Notes under the pieces: model-generated
Told to the model about the DNA's origin: nothing
Databases searched by the model: none
What the model saw: only the letters and a program-made list of their open reading frames with translations
Shown here: one piece after another, positions 31,989 to 38,921 of the stretch
Position numbering within the stretch: position 1 is the first letter of the stretch
How the letters are laid out: each line of letters begins with the position of its first letter
Position numbers and translations under genes: made by a program
DNA from: a virus
Length of the DNA: 40,714 nucleotides
Virus record (IMG/VR): IMGVR_UViG_3300031721_000823
Location: 1-40,714 of that record
Reading direction: 5' to 3' (one strand)

Positions 31989-33025
31989 TACTTTTTCGCG
32001 TTTAATTTTGCTTTCTTTCTAGCAGATTCAAACATAGATGATGCCTGTTCTGCAACATGTACAGTATCTAGCAAATATGCTGATACACCAGCCGTTGATT
32101 TTAATTTCCAAATCGCTGCTGCTTTGGTTGCTGCTTCATAACTAGTAGATGCTTTAACTTCAATTGGTTGCTTCTTTACATGAAGCACTTTATACGGACG
32201 CAATGCTTCTTCTTCTGTAACACCTACTACAGTTGGTGCTAGTGGTAGATTTTCAAGAGATTTAACTGCATCGTAACCTGTCTTGATCTCAGTAATGATC
32301 TCGTACGCTGCGCGTAACTTATCAAGCACTTCTTGTGATACTTCTTCTTCATCTTGTACCATTTTGTGTAGACGTGTTGCACTTTTTGCAAGCATGTACA
32401 ATGTGTACTTAGCCATTACACCAGTGTCTTCTTCTTCACTTAATACGCCTTCGTTAATTTTTTTGTTTGTCATGGGGATTTCCTGTTTGGTTGATTCTTC
32501 AATTTTACGAATTACGTTGTAGCCTTGGCTATCATCAATTCTGTATGTGTCGTTATGTACTGGGATAGATTTTCTAGATTTACCAAATCCTACAATTACT
32601 GTTCGCTTATCTTTATCAAGATTGACTCCTACTATTTCTGCTACATTAGTATCATCAATTTCAATATAAACTGTATCACCACGTCCAATCAAGTTAGAAA
32701 CTTCTTGTGATAACGGTAATGTTGAGTTTTTACCAGATTCATCAAATTGGCTGCCATGCTTTATTGATTTACCTGACATCTTGCGCCACCATTTTTTCAT
32801 CTTACTTGATAACTTCTTACGATCCGCTGGATCTCGTATATCAAATTCATCAGTATATGAATCAATAATTTCTATAATAAACTGCTGCTCACTAGAATCG
32901 TGTATATTATATAGATTTATAATCTCAGTTCCATATTCTATTGCATCTGCGCCGTACATGTGATTCCAATTCGCAAGGTCTTTTTTCTTTATTTTTGTGT
33001 TTTCACTTAATTGATTAAATCTCAT
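31988..33025 (-). CDS. Capsid-targeting-like protein with internal second start, 345 aa
   Basis: Begins M-R-F-N-Q-L-S-E-N, a member of the shared N-terminal peptide group with an L-S-E site at 6-8. Residue Met185 starts M-T-N-K-K-I-N-E-G-V-L-S-E-E-E, which looks like a second copy of such a peptide, and its ATG (32473) has CAGGA eight bases upstream. The first part is basic (K-K-W-W-R-K-M-S-G-K-S) with a beta-rich segment near 117-150; the second has long helices and ends in S-Y-E-A-A-T-K-A-A-A-I-W-K-L-K-S-T, a tail type I have seen in marine phage proteins. Probably two packaged proteins fused, or a gene with an internal start. Confidence 0.62.
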   Translation of the reverse strand: MRFNQLSENTKIKKKDLANWNHMYGADAIEYGTEIINLYNIHDSSEQQFIIEIIDSYTDEFDIRDPADRKKLSSKMKKWWRKMSGKSIKHGSQFDESGKNSTLPLSQEVSNLIGRGDTVYIEIDDTNVAEIVGVNLDKDKRTVIVGFGKSRKSIPVHNDTYRIDDSQGYNVIRKIEESTKQEIPMTNKKINEGVLSEEEDTGVMAKYTLYMLAKSATRLHKMVQDEEEVSQEVLDKLRAAYEIITEIKTGYDAVKSLENLPLAPTVVGVTEEEALRPYKVLHVKKQPIEVKASTSYEAATKAAAIWKLKSTAGVSAYLLDTVHVAEQASSMFESARKKAKLNAKK

Positions 33026-33027
33026 TT

Positions 33028-33231
33028 CTATTTCTTATCCAGTTTGTATTGCCTAAAGCCTTTAAATGATTTATTTGATTTTCCTGAACCTAAATGTCCT
33101 TTCGGATCAACTGCCTTTCTAGAAGCCATTTTGGTAGTTCCGGGAGTCATTGGAAACGAAACACTGGCTATATTGCCTGCCATTGTATCACCTGCTGCTG
33201 CCTCTTCACTTATAATTTCATTAATTTTCAT
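33028..33231 (-). CDS. Small protein with capsid-targeting-like N-terminus, 67 aa
   Basis: ATG 33231 gives M-K-I-N-E-I-I-S-E-E-A-A-A-G, with an I-S-E site at 7-9. The alternative GTG 33255 lies four bases after AAGGAG and adds eight residues before the conserved peptide; the sequence match favours the ATG, the ribosome site favours the GTG. The remainder is basic and glycine-rich (G-H-L-G-S-G-K-S-N-K-S-F-K-G-F) and might contact DNA inside the head. Confidence 0.6.
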   Translation of the reverse strand: MKINEIISEEAAAGDTMAGNIASVSFPMTPGTTKMASRKAVDPKGHLGSGKSNKSFKGFRQYKLDKK

Positions 33232-33256
33232 AATATTATTTATGCAATAATGCACT

Positions 33257-33490
33257 TTACTCCTTATCTGTTTGCTTAACTAATTGCTTCGATATACGTC
33301 TATCTTGCTTTTTGCTAGACTTCTTCGCTTTCTGTTTCTTTGCAACTACTGTCCTATGTTCATATAATTCATAATCTTCTTCGTCTTTATGTTCTAGTCC
33401 TGTCCATATTTTTGCATCTTCTTTTGCAACACTATTCATAGGACCATGTAAATCTTCGATGTCATGGTGTTCTACTTTCTTGTTAGCCAT
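33257..33490 (-). CDS. Small lysine-rich protein, 77 aa, unknown
   Basis: The first half is acidic (H-H-D-I-E-D-L-H-G-P and H-K-D-E-E-D-Y-E-L-Y-E-H); the second is very basic (K-K-Q-K-A-K-K-S-S-K-K-Q-D-R-R). GGGAG lies seven bases before ATG 33490, and a GATAAATA late-type element about 20 bases upstream. The charge split suggests DNA or scaffold binding. Confidence 0.6.
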   Translation of the reverse strand: MANKKVEHHDIEDLHGPMNSVAKEDAKIWTGLEHKDEEDYELYEHRTVVAKKQKAKKSSKKQDRRISKQLVKQTDKE

Positions 33491-33510
33491 AAATTGTCTC
33501 CCTACATAAC

Positions 33511-33518
33511 TATTTATC
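33511..33518 (-). promoter_or_regulatory. Possible late promoter
   Basis: GATAAATA on the minus strand, about 20 bases before ATG 33490, the same variant as the late elements at 38890 and 39280. Confidence 0.5.
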
Positions 33519-33894
33519 TATAAAATTGAACTCTCATCTTTGCATTATTTGCAACTTTTAAACTCGCTTTATTATCTGGGTTAATCATGCACCACAATTG
33601 TCTATCGTAAAATATTTCTTTTATTTCCTTAATCGCTGCGGTCGCTATACCATTATTTTGATATATACTTGCAACCAAATATGCAGTCTCGTGTGTATCT
33701 TTTATCTCTATTGCACCTGCAAGTATACCACCGTTAATCCAAATACCCCATGTATTATACTCAGTAATAAATGATAACGCTACTTCTTTTGTAAATGGCC
33801 ACGTGATGTATGCTGCTTCTGCTATATCTTTCTTTACGATGGCTTGCAGTTTATATACATCAGTAGCCTTTAATCTACATACAGTAATATTCAT
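33514..33894 (-). CDS. GNAT-family N-acetyltransferase
   Basis: 126 residues. Motif A is present: I-Y-Q-N-N-G-I-A-T-A-A-I-K-E-I, the acetyl-CoA pyrophosphate loop Q-x-x-G-x-A at 79-84, after a beta strand (T-A-Y-L-V-A-S). Motif B is N-P-D-N-K-A-S-L-K-V-A-N. The N-terminal R-L-K-A-T-D is also typical. It would acetylate an amine on a protein or small molecule; the target is unknown. The single-base junction with the 33894 gene indicates coupling. Confidence 0.82.
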   Translation of the reverse strand: MNITVCRLKATDVYKLQAIVKKDIAEAAYITWPFTKEVALSFITEYNTWGIWINGGILAGAIEIKDTHETAYLVASIYQNNGIATAAIKEIKEIFYDRQLWCMINPDNKASLKVANNAKMRVQFYR

Positions 33895-34400
33895 TATTTC
33901 TCTATATCTTGTTCACTTATGGTTACATTTGGATACTGCTTATTAAATACCTTCACCAATGCTCGTCTGTCAAAATCATGTGCAGTACGCCTTGATACTA
34001 ACGCTGCTAGTTTGTTTAAACCATACGATGGGAATTCCACATGAAAACTAGACATCATTTCTGCTGCTTTATTATACATCTTTGCATGTGATGGAAGCAC
34101 CATACCCATTAATGCTCCTATAGACTCGTCTAAGACATTATCTGTGGTTGCGGCGAGTCTAATGTCATTGGTGTACTCAATTTCGTTAACAATGCCATTA
34201 GCGATACGTACACTTGCTCTATCCATCATACGCTTCACTTTCATGATGCCTTTACCAGTTTTAAACAATCCTTTCAACACTGGAACTGTCATAGTCAATG
34301 CTGCGCTTAATGCTACTATCTCTTCACCAGACAATGACATCAATGTCTTTGCTATTTCCATAGCGTCTTCTTTAATGGTAACTACTTCATTAATTTTCAT
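33894..34400 (-). CDS. Capsid-targeting-like protein with hydrophobic segment, 168 aa
   Basis: Starts M-K-I-N-E-V-V-T-I-K-E-D-A with an I-K-E site at 9-11; GGAG lies seven bases upstream of the ATG. Residues about 25-48 (E-E-I-V-A-L-S-A-A-L-T-M-T-V-P-V-L-K-G-L) are hydrophobic and could enter a membrane, followed by basic helices. No family recognised. A packaged protein acting at the host membrane is one option. Confidence 0.6.
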   Translation of the reverse strand: MKINEVVTIKEDAMEIAKTLMSLSGEEIVALSAALTMTVPVLKGLFKTGKGIMKVKRMMDRASVRIANGIVNEIEYTNDIRLAATTDNVLDESIGALMGMVLPSHAKMYNKAAEMMSSFHVEFPSYGLNKLAALVSRRTAHDFDRRALVKVFNKQYPNVTISEQDIEK

Positions 34401-34402
34401 TC

Positions 34403-35401
34403 TTATTCTCCTAGTCCCATATTAAATAATTTATGAGATGAACTGCCGCCCAATATAGGCGGACCCTTCTTTGTTATTTTGTTTCCGAACTTTGCTGCTT
34501 GTCGCTCAGTTTCACCCGGCTTTACATCTACTGTGGTATTAACGCCCTGTACAATCTTTCCATCTTCTACTATTGATTCGTTTACTTTAAACTCCCAAGA
34601 GTCAATTTTGCTAGGAACAATAACACCACGAGGCGCTGAATATCTACTTACATCTAGCGTATCTTGCCACCATACTCCATCAAGTCCTGCTTGCTCTGCA
34701 TATAAGGGTAGAACAAAATCTAGTACACCAGTTGCTTCCATGCGTTTCTGTCTTGCTGCTTTTTTCAGTTTATCAGTTGGAACAATCCCACCCTTGTCTA
34801 CTTCAACGTCATAGTGTTCTAATTCACCATCATATTCATATTCTGCATCTGCCATTGAGGTGAATGTTTGACATAAAGTATCTTCCATTTCATCATCGTA
34901 AGCACATACTGTAACCGTTTCTTGCTGGGCTAAGTATTCATTTTCAATTGCCCATTGTTTGATTACTTCGTCATGCGAATCTGTAAGTGCATGTGCATTT
35001 AGGAATCTGTTTCCATTTTTGATAGCACTATATGTATCCCCAGTTACATGTCCTCTAGCAATCTTTTTCCAATCTTCTGGATGGGTACTCACGCTCAACC
35101 CTGCGCCCTCATATCCATCACGCTTCTTTGACGCATCTAATGTGCCAACATGATATAAATCTTTCACTGATGTAACTGGCAATGCCGGCGATTGGTCTTC
35201 TTGTACCAACTTACTATGACGATCCTTAAATACTTTCTTGTCACCTTTCGTCGTCTTCATAACAGGATGATTATTCTTGTCTTTAGTGAATCCCTTTACT
35301 ACCGCTTTACTATTCTTGAATTTACCAACCAATACCTCATCGCCTACTTCTATATCAGGCAATTCTAATTTTGCTGGTTCTACTATTTCGTTTATTTTCA
35401 T
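34403..35401 (-). CDS. Capsid-targeting-like protein, 332 aa, possible ADP-ribosyltransferase fold
   Basis: N-terminus M-K-I-N-E-I-V-E-P. Residues about 17-66 form a KOW/SH3-like beta segment (V-G-D-E-V-L-V-G-K-F then V-V-K-G-F). Then D-L-Y-H-V-G-T-L-D and G-L-S-V-S-T-H-P-E-D-W, which recall the first strand and Ser-rich strand of ADP-ribosyltransferases. The remainder includes Y-A-E-Q-A-G-L-D-G-V-W and S-A-P-R-G-V-I-V-P-S. The ART reading is a weak inference, though T4 also packages an ART (Alt). Good ribosome site AAAGGA; the end abuts the 33894 gene. Confidence 0.55.
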   Translation of the reverse strand: MKINEIVEPAKLELPDIEVGDEVLVGKFKNSKAVVKGFTKDKNNHPVMKTTKGDKKVFKDRHSKLVQEDQSPALPVTSVKDLYHVGTLDASKKRDGYEGAGLSVSTHPEDWKKIARGHVTGDTYSAIKNGNRFLNAHALTDSHDEVIKQWAIENEYLAQQETVTVCAYDDEMEDTLCQTFTSMADAEYEYDGELEHYDVEVDKGGIVPTDKLKKAARQKRMEATGVLDFVLPLYAEQAGLDGVWWQDTLDVSRYSAPRGVIVPSKIDSWEFKVNESIVEDGKIVQGVNTTVDVKPGETERQAAKFGNKITKKGPPILGGSSSHKLFNMGLGE

Positions 35402-36264
35402 ACGTGATCCTTTAGTTCATCTGGAATACCAACTGCACCTACTTGTGCATTATTTGCAAAATTTGCAAATATCGTATTTTTATCTTCATCTGTGAAATTC
35501 TGTGTTACCGCATCTACCAATGTCTCAAGACTATACAACACATCACTATCACCTAGGTTTAATACATCTGCAATCTGCTCATCTGTCTTCCAAGGTCCAG
35601 CAATTATTGTGTTCTTGTTTTTTGCTGTGAATCCATTACCATCTTTTCTTGGTACTGGTGTACGATTAACACGAACTAATCCATCTCTTGGGCTAAACAT
35701 AAACATTTCTGTTTCTTCATATCGTCCGTCTGGTAGTTGATTACCACGATTTTCTCTATTAAATACTGCTGCAATTGACGCAACCATAATGTTACGATGC
35801 ATACCTTTGTACTTACTTGAACGACCATCATCTGACATTCCTGCTTCATGTGGTGAATGATAATACACCTTCATCCAATCAGGATCGCCTGGCATAAAAT
35901 CAACTTGGACAAAACCAGTTCTATCTTTTCCATCAACTTCTTTACTGTCATCATAATCTTGTATTTTTACTTTTGTCATGATAACACTACTCTTTGACGT
36001 ATCAATTATTTCTGGAATAGTCTTTAATTTTTCATAGAAGGCTGGGATATCTTCTGCTGGGATATTTAATGCTACATCAATATCACCTGAAAATTGCTTC
36101 TTACCCACTGAACCTAATACATTGTTAAGCAAATCAATACCTAACACTTTCTCTAATGATTGCAATGTGGGAGTTATTTCGGATACATGGATTGCACCAA
36201 CTCCTGGGAACGCGCCCTTACCTTCTGTGATTCTCATTGAACCATCAAATTCATTTAATCTCAT
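35398..36264 (-). CDS. Polymerase-beta-type nucleotidyltransferase with capsid-targeting-like start
   Basis: 288 residues. N-terminus M-R-L-N-E-F-D-G-S-M-R-I-T-E-G contains an I-T-E site at 12-14. The NTase signature is clear: L-G-S-V-G-K-K-Q-F-S-G-D-I-D-V-A-L (Gly51, Ser52, Asp61, Asp63), with a third acidic residue in F-V-Q-V-D-F-M-P-G-D (Asp122). This triad transfers NMP groups to a nucleic acid, a protein or a small molecule. The substrate is not shown by the sequence. The likely head location makes it a candidate injected effector. AAGGA precedes the ATG. Confidence 0.75.
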   Translation of the reverse strand: MRLNEFDGSMRITEGKGAFPGVGAIHVSEITPTLQSLEKVLGIDLLNNVLGSVGKKQFSGDIDVALNIPAEDIPAFYEKLKTIPEIIDTSKSSVIMTKVKIQDYDDSKEVDGKDRTGFVQVDFMPGDPDWMKVYYHSPHEAGMSDDGRSSKYKGMHRNIMVASIAAVFNRENRGNQLPDGRYEETEMFMFSPRDGLVRVNRTPVPRKDGNGFTAKNKNTIIAGPWKTDEQIADVLNLGDSDVLYSLETLVDAVTQNFTDEDKNTIFANFANNAQVGAVGIPDELKDHV

Positions 36265-36267
36265 AAT

Positions 36268-36507
36268 CTAATCCTTTTCATACGGCTTTTCGCCTGTCAT
36301 TTTTGGCAACGAAAACCATAGTTTAAACCATTCGGGCGTGCCAGGCTTGATGTCATGCTCTCGTTCAAGTTTACGTTTTTCTGAACCCGTAATTGATATA
36401 TTAGATTCATCATCTCCGTCTACAATATCCTTATCGGTATTGTACGGTTGATAAATTCCTGCTAATATTTTTAGTTGTTTAATTTCTTCTTCTAAAGACA
36501 TGGACAT
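36268..36507 (-). CDS. Conserved phage protein (KPGTPEWFKLWFSLP type), 79 aa
   Basis: Acidic start (L-E-E-E-I-K-Q-L-K-I-L-A-G), a variable middle, then S-E-K-R-K-L-E-R-E-H-D-I-K-P-G-T-P-E-W-F and a G-E-K-P end. This short protein recurs in marine T4-like phages, without a known function. A late-type CATAAATA element (36536-36543) with AGAGG leads into it; the nucleotidyltransferase gene follows after three bases. Confidence 0.7.
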   Translation of the reverse strand: MSMSLEEEIKQLKILAGIYQPYNTDKDIVDGDDESNISITGSEKRKLEREHDIKPGTPEWFKLWFSLPKMTGEKPYEKD

Positions 36508-36535
36508 GACATAATACCTCTATTAATTATAGTAG

Positions 36536-36543
36536 TATTTATG
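36536..36543 (-). promoter_or_regulatory. Late-type promoter of the packaged-protein block
   Basis: CATAAATA followed by CTACTATAAT on the minus strand, close to the T4 late form TATAAATACTATT. It lies about 30 bases before ATG 36507 and probably reads the genes down to 30812. Confidence 0.6.
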
Positions 36544-36577
36544 CTGTTGTTTAATTTACTGAGAGTTTTAAAGTACA

Positions 36578-36979
36578 CTAACTTCTGCACAATGCTTCAA
36601 GCATCTTGAAATAATCCCAAGCATCTTGAACTGCGGGTGTCATATGTTCTTCTAACGGTATAATGTTGTACCAATAATTTGGCAAACTACTTATTGAATC
36701 TAGCACGTGTGTGCGTTCTCGTTTTACTAATTTTCCATCAAATAACAAATCATCTATCAAATTGTGAACATCTTCTTTATCGTAGAAATTCAATTTATGT
36801 CTGTTATTTCCCATCATCAAATGAATAGGATCAATCGTATTCTTCCAGAATATATTCCATTGGTCGTCATCTCTGAAATCAATTTCAACGCAAGTTACTA
36901 TTAGTAACACATCGCTATAATCTACTTTCTTTTCTAGAATATCGCTCAAGCAACGGACTAAATCAAATCCAAGTAACAT
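36578..36979 (-). CDS. Unknown protein, 133 aa
   Basis: Starts M-L-L-G-F-D-L-V-R-C-L-S-D-I-L and contains F-R-D-D-D-Q-W-N-I-F-W-K-N-T-I. Acidic overall, with predicted helices and no motif I can name. The start overlaps the last base of the preceding gene's stop codon, so it belongs to the transcript from 37566. Confidence 0.6.
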   Translation of the reverse strand: MLLGFDLVRCLSDILEKKVDYSDVLLIVTCVEIDFRDDDQWNIFWKNTIDPIHLMMGNNRHKLNFYDKEDVHNLIDDLLFDGKLVKRERTHVLDSISSLPNYWYNIIPLEEHMTPAVQDAWDYFKMLEALCRS

Positions 36980-37245
36980 TACTTATTTTGTAACAACTTT
37001 ATGTTTAATATGAAATTTTCAACAATCAATTTTGTGACCGTTGCAAGTAACACTACTTCGTGATCATCTGGGCTTCGCATCATATGATCAGACAATACCT
37101 GATTCGCTATGAGGTTATATGCTGACTCTTCACTCACATTTAACTCTTCCCAATTAATGGGATCTTCAATTTCTACTTCTCTTGCGATTTCTACTAATTG
37201 CTCTACTGTGGGTATTTTATTATTCATACTTATATTTAGTATCAT
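36979..37245 (-). CDS. Small protein, 88 aa, unknown
   Basis: Either ATG 37245 or ATG 37227 (M-N-N-K-I-P-T-V-E-Q-L-V-E-I-A) could start it; neither has a clear ribosome site, and the first overlaps the upstream gene by 26 bases. Acidic N-terminal half (E-I-A-R-E-V-E-I-E-D-P), hydrophobic end (A-T-V-T-K-L-I-V-E-N-F-I-L-N-I-K-L-L). No family recognised. Confidence 0.55.
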   Translation of the reverse strand: MILNISMNNKIPTVEQLVEIAREVEIEDPINWEELNVSEESAYNLIANQVLSDHMMRSPDDHEVVLLATVTKLIVENFILNIKLLQNK

Positions 37246-37558
37246 TACGAGAATTTATTCGGGGTAGGTTAATAAAGAACGCTGTTTCAATCTTATCAAT
37301 ATCGGTTGTAGACAACCATGCGGTGATAGCAAGACGATAGCAATCAGATGCATGATCTAACTCAAATCTTATATCAAGATTATTAGGGTCTTCTATATTA
37401 CATAGATGTTTACCTAAAGCATCATTCACATACCAATCAGATAGATATGGGTAATATCCCATCTTCTCACGTGGTGGTGTTTCTGCGTGTATCTGATATT
37501 CGTAACGTGAGATGGTTATTACATGTACGGTAACGTGTAGCATTTCTATTATTTTCAT
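37220..37558 (-). CDS. Unknown protein, 112 aa
   Basis: Starts M-K-I-I-E-M-L-H-V-T-V-H-V-I-T-I and appears mainly beta-stranded (H-V-I-T-I-S-R-Y-E-Y-Q-I, D-I-R-F-E-L). Contains Y-Y-P-Y-L-S-D-W-Y-V-N-D-A-L-G. It is the first gene after the promoter at 37566-37594, but there is little room for a ribosome site. No family recognised. Confidence 0.55.
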   Translation of the reverse strand: MKIIEMLHVTVHVITISRYEYQIHAETPPREKMGYYPYLSDWYVNDALGKHLCNIEDPNNLDIRFELDHASDCYRLAITAWLSTTDIDKIETAFFINLPRINSRNDTKYKYE

Positions 37559-37565
37559 AAAGAAT

Positions 37566-37594
37566 ATTATAACACAATAATGATACTACGTCAA
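37566..37594 (-). promoter_or_regulatory. Near-consensus sigma-70 promoter
   Basis: On the minus strand TTGACG (37589-37594) and TATAAT (37566-37571) with a 17-base spacer. The -10 box is only about ten bases before ATG 37558, so the leader is very short or translation starts later. Confidence 0.75.
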
Positions 37595-38161
37595 CTAGAT
37601 TATTCCGCGTCTTTCTAACCATTCCAATATTTCATTATTATCAAACTCTGGTGCGCGACGATGCGTTTCTGTAAGACTATCCCAATCTCGCAATGCTGGA
37701 TGCGTTTTTTCTGATGAATTGAAATAAGATCCATGTCTCCAACCTTCAGACACTTTCTCACTAACCCAGCGATTATGATGCCACTTCTTCATATCAAACA
37801 CTGCTTGATTTTTTACATCTTCATCAATATGAACTGAACTATCCATACTTCCCATTATACCAGCATCATATTGACTAGACAATTCAATATCAAAATCACC
37901 ATCAAATTGATAATCCCAGACATTAACAATAAACAATGCTTCTTCTGCTGTGATATCACGTGTTAACGGGACAACATATGTATGAGGGAAATCGCAATCT
38001 GCACAATGACCATACTCCATGCCTATTAGATCTTCACCTAACTGATACTTTAATACTGTTTCAATTGGTGAAAATTCCTTAACTGCCTTATACCAAGTTA
38101 ATGCTTGTACTTGTGTTAACGGCTCTGCTGTTTTTAATTGAATGTGATGCTGATAATACAT
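37595..38161 (-). CDS. RyR-domain protein, 188 aa
   Basis: Start at ATG 38161 (GGAT eight bases upstream) rather than 21 codons earlier, which would overlap the membrane protein gene. The C-terminal part, residues about 125-172, matches a RyR domain: W-V-S-E-K-V-S-E-G-W-R-H-G, then E-K-T-H-P-A-L-R-D-W-D-S-L-T-E. The N-terminal part has C-A-D-C (Cys53, Cys56) in a mixed alpha/beta context. RyR domains are known from ryanodine receptors and from bacterial and phage proteins, where the role is not settled. Confidence 0.7.
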   Translation of the reverse strand: MYYQHHIQLKTAEPLTQVQALTWYKAVKEFSPIETVLKYQLGEDLIGMEYGHCADCDFPHTYVVPLTRDITAEEALFIVNVWDYQFDGDFDIELSSQYDAGIMGSMDSSVHIDEDVKNQAVFDMKKWHHNRWVSEKVSEGWRHGSYFNSSEKTHPALRDWDSLTETHRRAPEFDNNEILEWLERRGII

Positions 38162-38181
38162 TTTACTTAATCCTTTTGTTT

Positions 38182-38433
38182 TTATGTTTTTTGTGAATCT
38201 GAACTCACATACAGACCAAACCATGCTGCGCCTGCACCCACTATGACTGATACTAATCCCGCTTGTGCCATGTTAGGATCTTCTAGTAGCATGAACCATT
38301 GCGATACATCATATAACAAATAGATATATACACTAATGAATGCTCTTGGAAACAATCTCAATCTATCAAACCAATATGGAAATGCTTCTAGCATACTTAC
38401 TTTACCGTCTTCATTTAAATCTGTATTTGACAT
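38182..38433 (-). CDS. Small two-span membrane protein with EF-hand-like loop
   Basis: 83 residues from ATG 38433. Near the start, D-L-N-E-D-G-K-V-S-M-L-E fits the 12-residue EF-hand loop D-x-N-x-D-G-x-V-S-x-x-E at every ligand position. Two hydrophobic spans follow: about 31-49 (F-I-S-V-Y-I-Y-L-L-Y-D-V) and 57-75 (A-G-L-V-S-V-I-V-G-A-G-A-A-W-F). A holin-like or envelope role is possible; calcium binding is an inference from the loop alone. Both a sigma-70 and a perfect late promoter lie just upstream. Confidence 0.68.
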   Translation of the reverse strand: MSNTDLNEDGKVSMLEAFPYWFDRLRLFPRAFISVYIYLLYDVSQWFMLLEDPNMAQAGLVSVIVGAGAAWFGLYVSSDSQKT

Positions 38434-38446
38434 ATTTACTTCCTCT

Positions 38447-38475
38447 ATTATATGATAGTATTTATATAAAGTCAA
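38447..38475 (-). promoter_or_regulatory. Overlapping sigma-70 and T4-type late promoters
   Basis: On the minus strand TTGACT (38470-38475) and TATAAT (38447-38452) are 17 bases apart. Inside the spacer is TATAAATACTATC (late core TATAAATA at 38459-38466), almost the full T4 late consensus. The membrane protein gene could thus be read both early and late. Confidence 0.8.
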
Positions 38476-38480
38476 GCCGT

Positions 38481-38520
38481 AAAAAAACCGAGCATGCAGG
38501 AAAACATACTCGGTTTTTTA
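38481..38520. terminator. Strong bidirectional terminator
   Basis: ACCGAG stem continued by ATG/CAT with one unpaired base on each side, flanked by seven A on the left and six T on the right. It ends the transcript of the 38541 gene and would also stop plus-strand transcription. Confidence 0.9.
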
Positions 38521-38540
38521 ATTAACTTAAAACGTTAGTC

Positions 38541-38846
38541 TTATAGTCCGCCGTCAGTAACAGTTGCTGCTGCGAAAACGCCGCCAGTTGCCTGTACTGC
38601 TGTTTGTAGGTCTGCTGCTGTCCAAGATGAACCTTCAACATAAACGTTGAATGCGCCTGATGCAAATACGCCAAGTCCCAATGATGTGCCTTTCATCTGT
38701 ACTGCTTCGATGAATGCTTCCATGTCTTCGCCTGGTGCTACTTGTGCGTCTGCACCTGTTGCGCCTGCTATTGCAAAAATTGATACTGTTGCACCAAAGT
38801 TAACTACGTTAAATTCGATTTCGTTTGCTGGATTACGTGTTGCCAT
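38541..38846 (-). CDS. Small structural-type protein, paralogue of the 38967 gene
   Basis: 101 residues, Ala/Gly/Val-rich and beta-stranded (V-V-N-F-G-A-T-V-S-I-F-A-I-A-G), with a C-terminal S-S-W-T-A-A-D-L-Q-T-A-V-Q-A. The 38967 product has G-A-W-T-A-A-D-L-E-A-A-L in the same place. Position beside the tail fibre, strong late leader and own terminator suggest an abundant virion protein such as a decoration or fibre-associated protein (inference). Confidence 0.7.
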   Translation of the reverse strand: MATRNPANEIEFNVVNFGATVSIFAIAGATGADAQVAPGEDMEAFIEAVQMKGTSLGLGVFASGAFNVYVEGSSWTAADLQTAVQATGGVFAAATVTDGGL

Positions 38847-38871
38847 GTTTATGACTCCTTTTTAATTATCT

Positions 38872-38897
38872 GTGCTTTTGCACTATATGTATTTATC
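38872..38897 (-). promoter_or_regulatory. Late promoter plus 5' stem-loop leader
   Basis: On the minus strand GATAAATAC (core 38890-38897) is followed within about seven bases by the hairpin GTGC-AAAA-GCAC (38872-38883), then AAAAAGGAGTCA before ATG 38846. The same three elements in the same order precede the 38967 gene. Confidence 0.75.
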
Positions 38898-38921
38898 TTT
38901 TTAATTATTTCTGGCCAATAA

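Noticed and set aside
33237-33244. CATAAATA late-type element next to ATG 33231
   Set aside because: A transcript from it would start at about the ATG, leaving no leader, so it is probably not the promoter of that gene. It could serve downstream genes, but the match is short and AT-rich.
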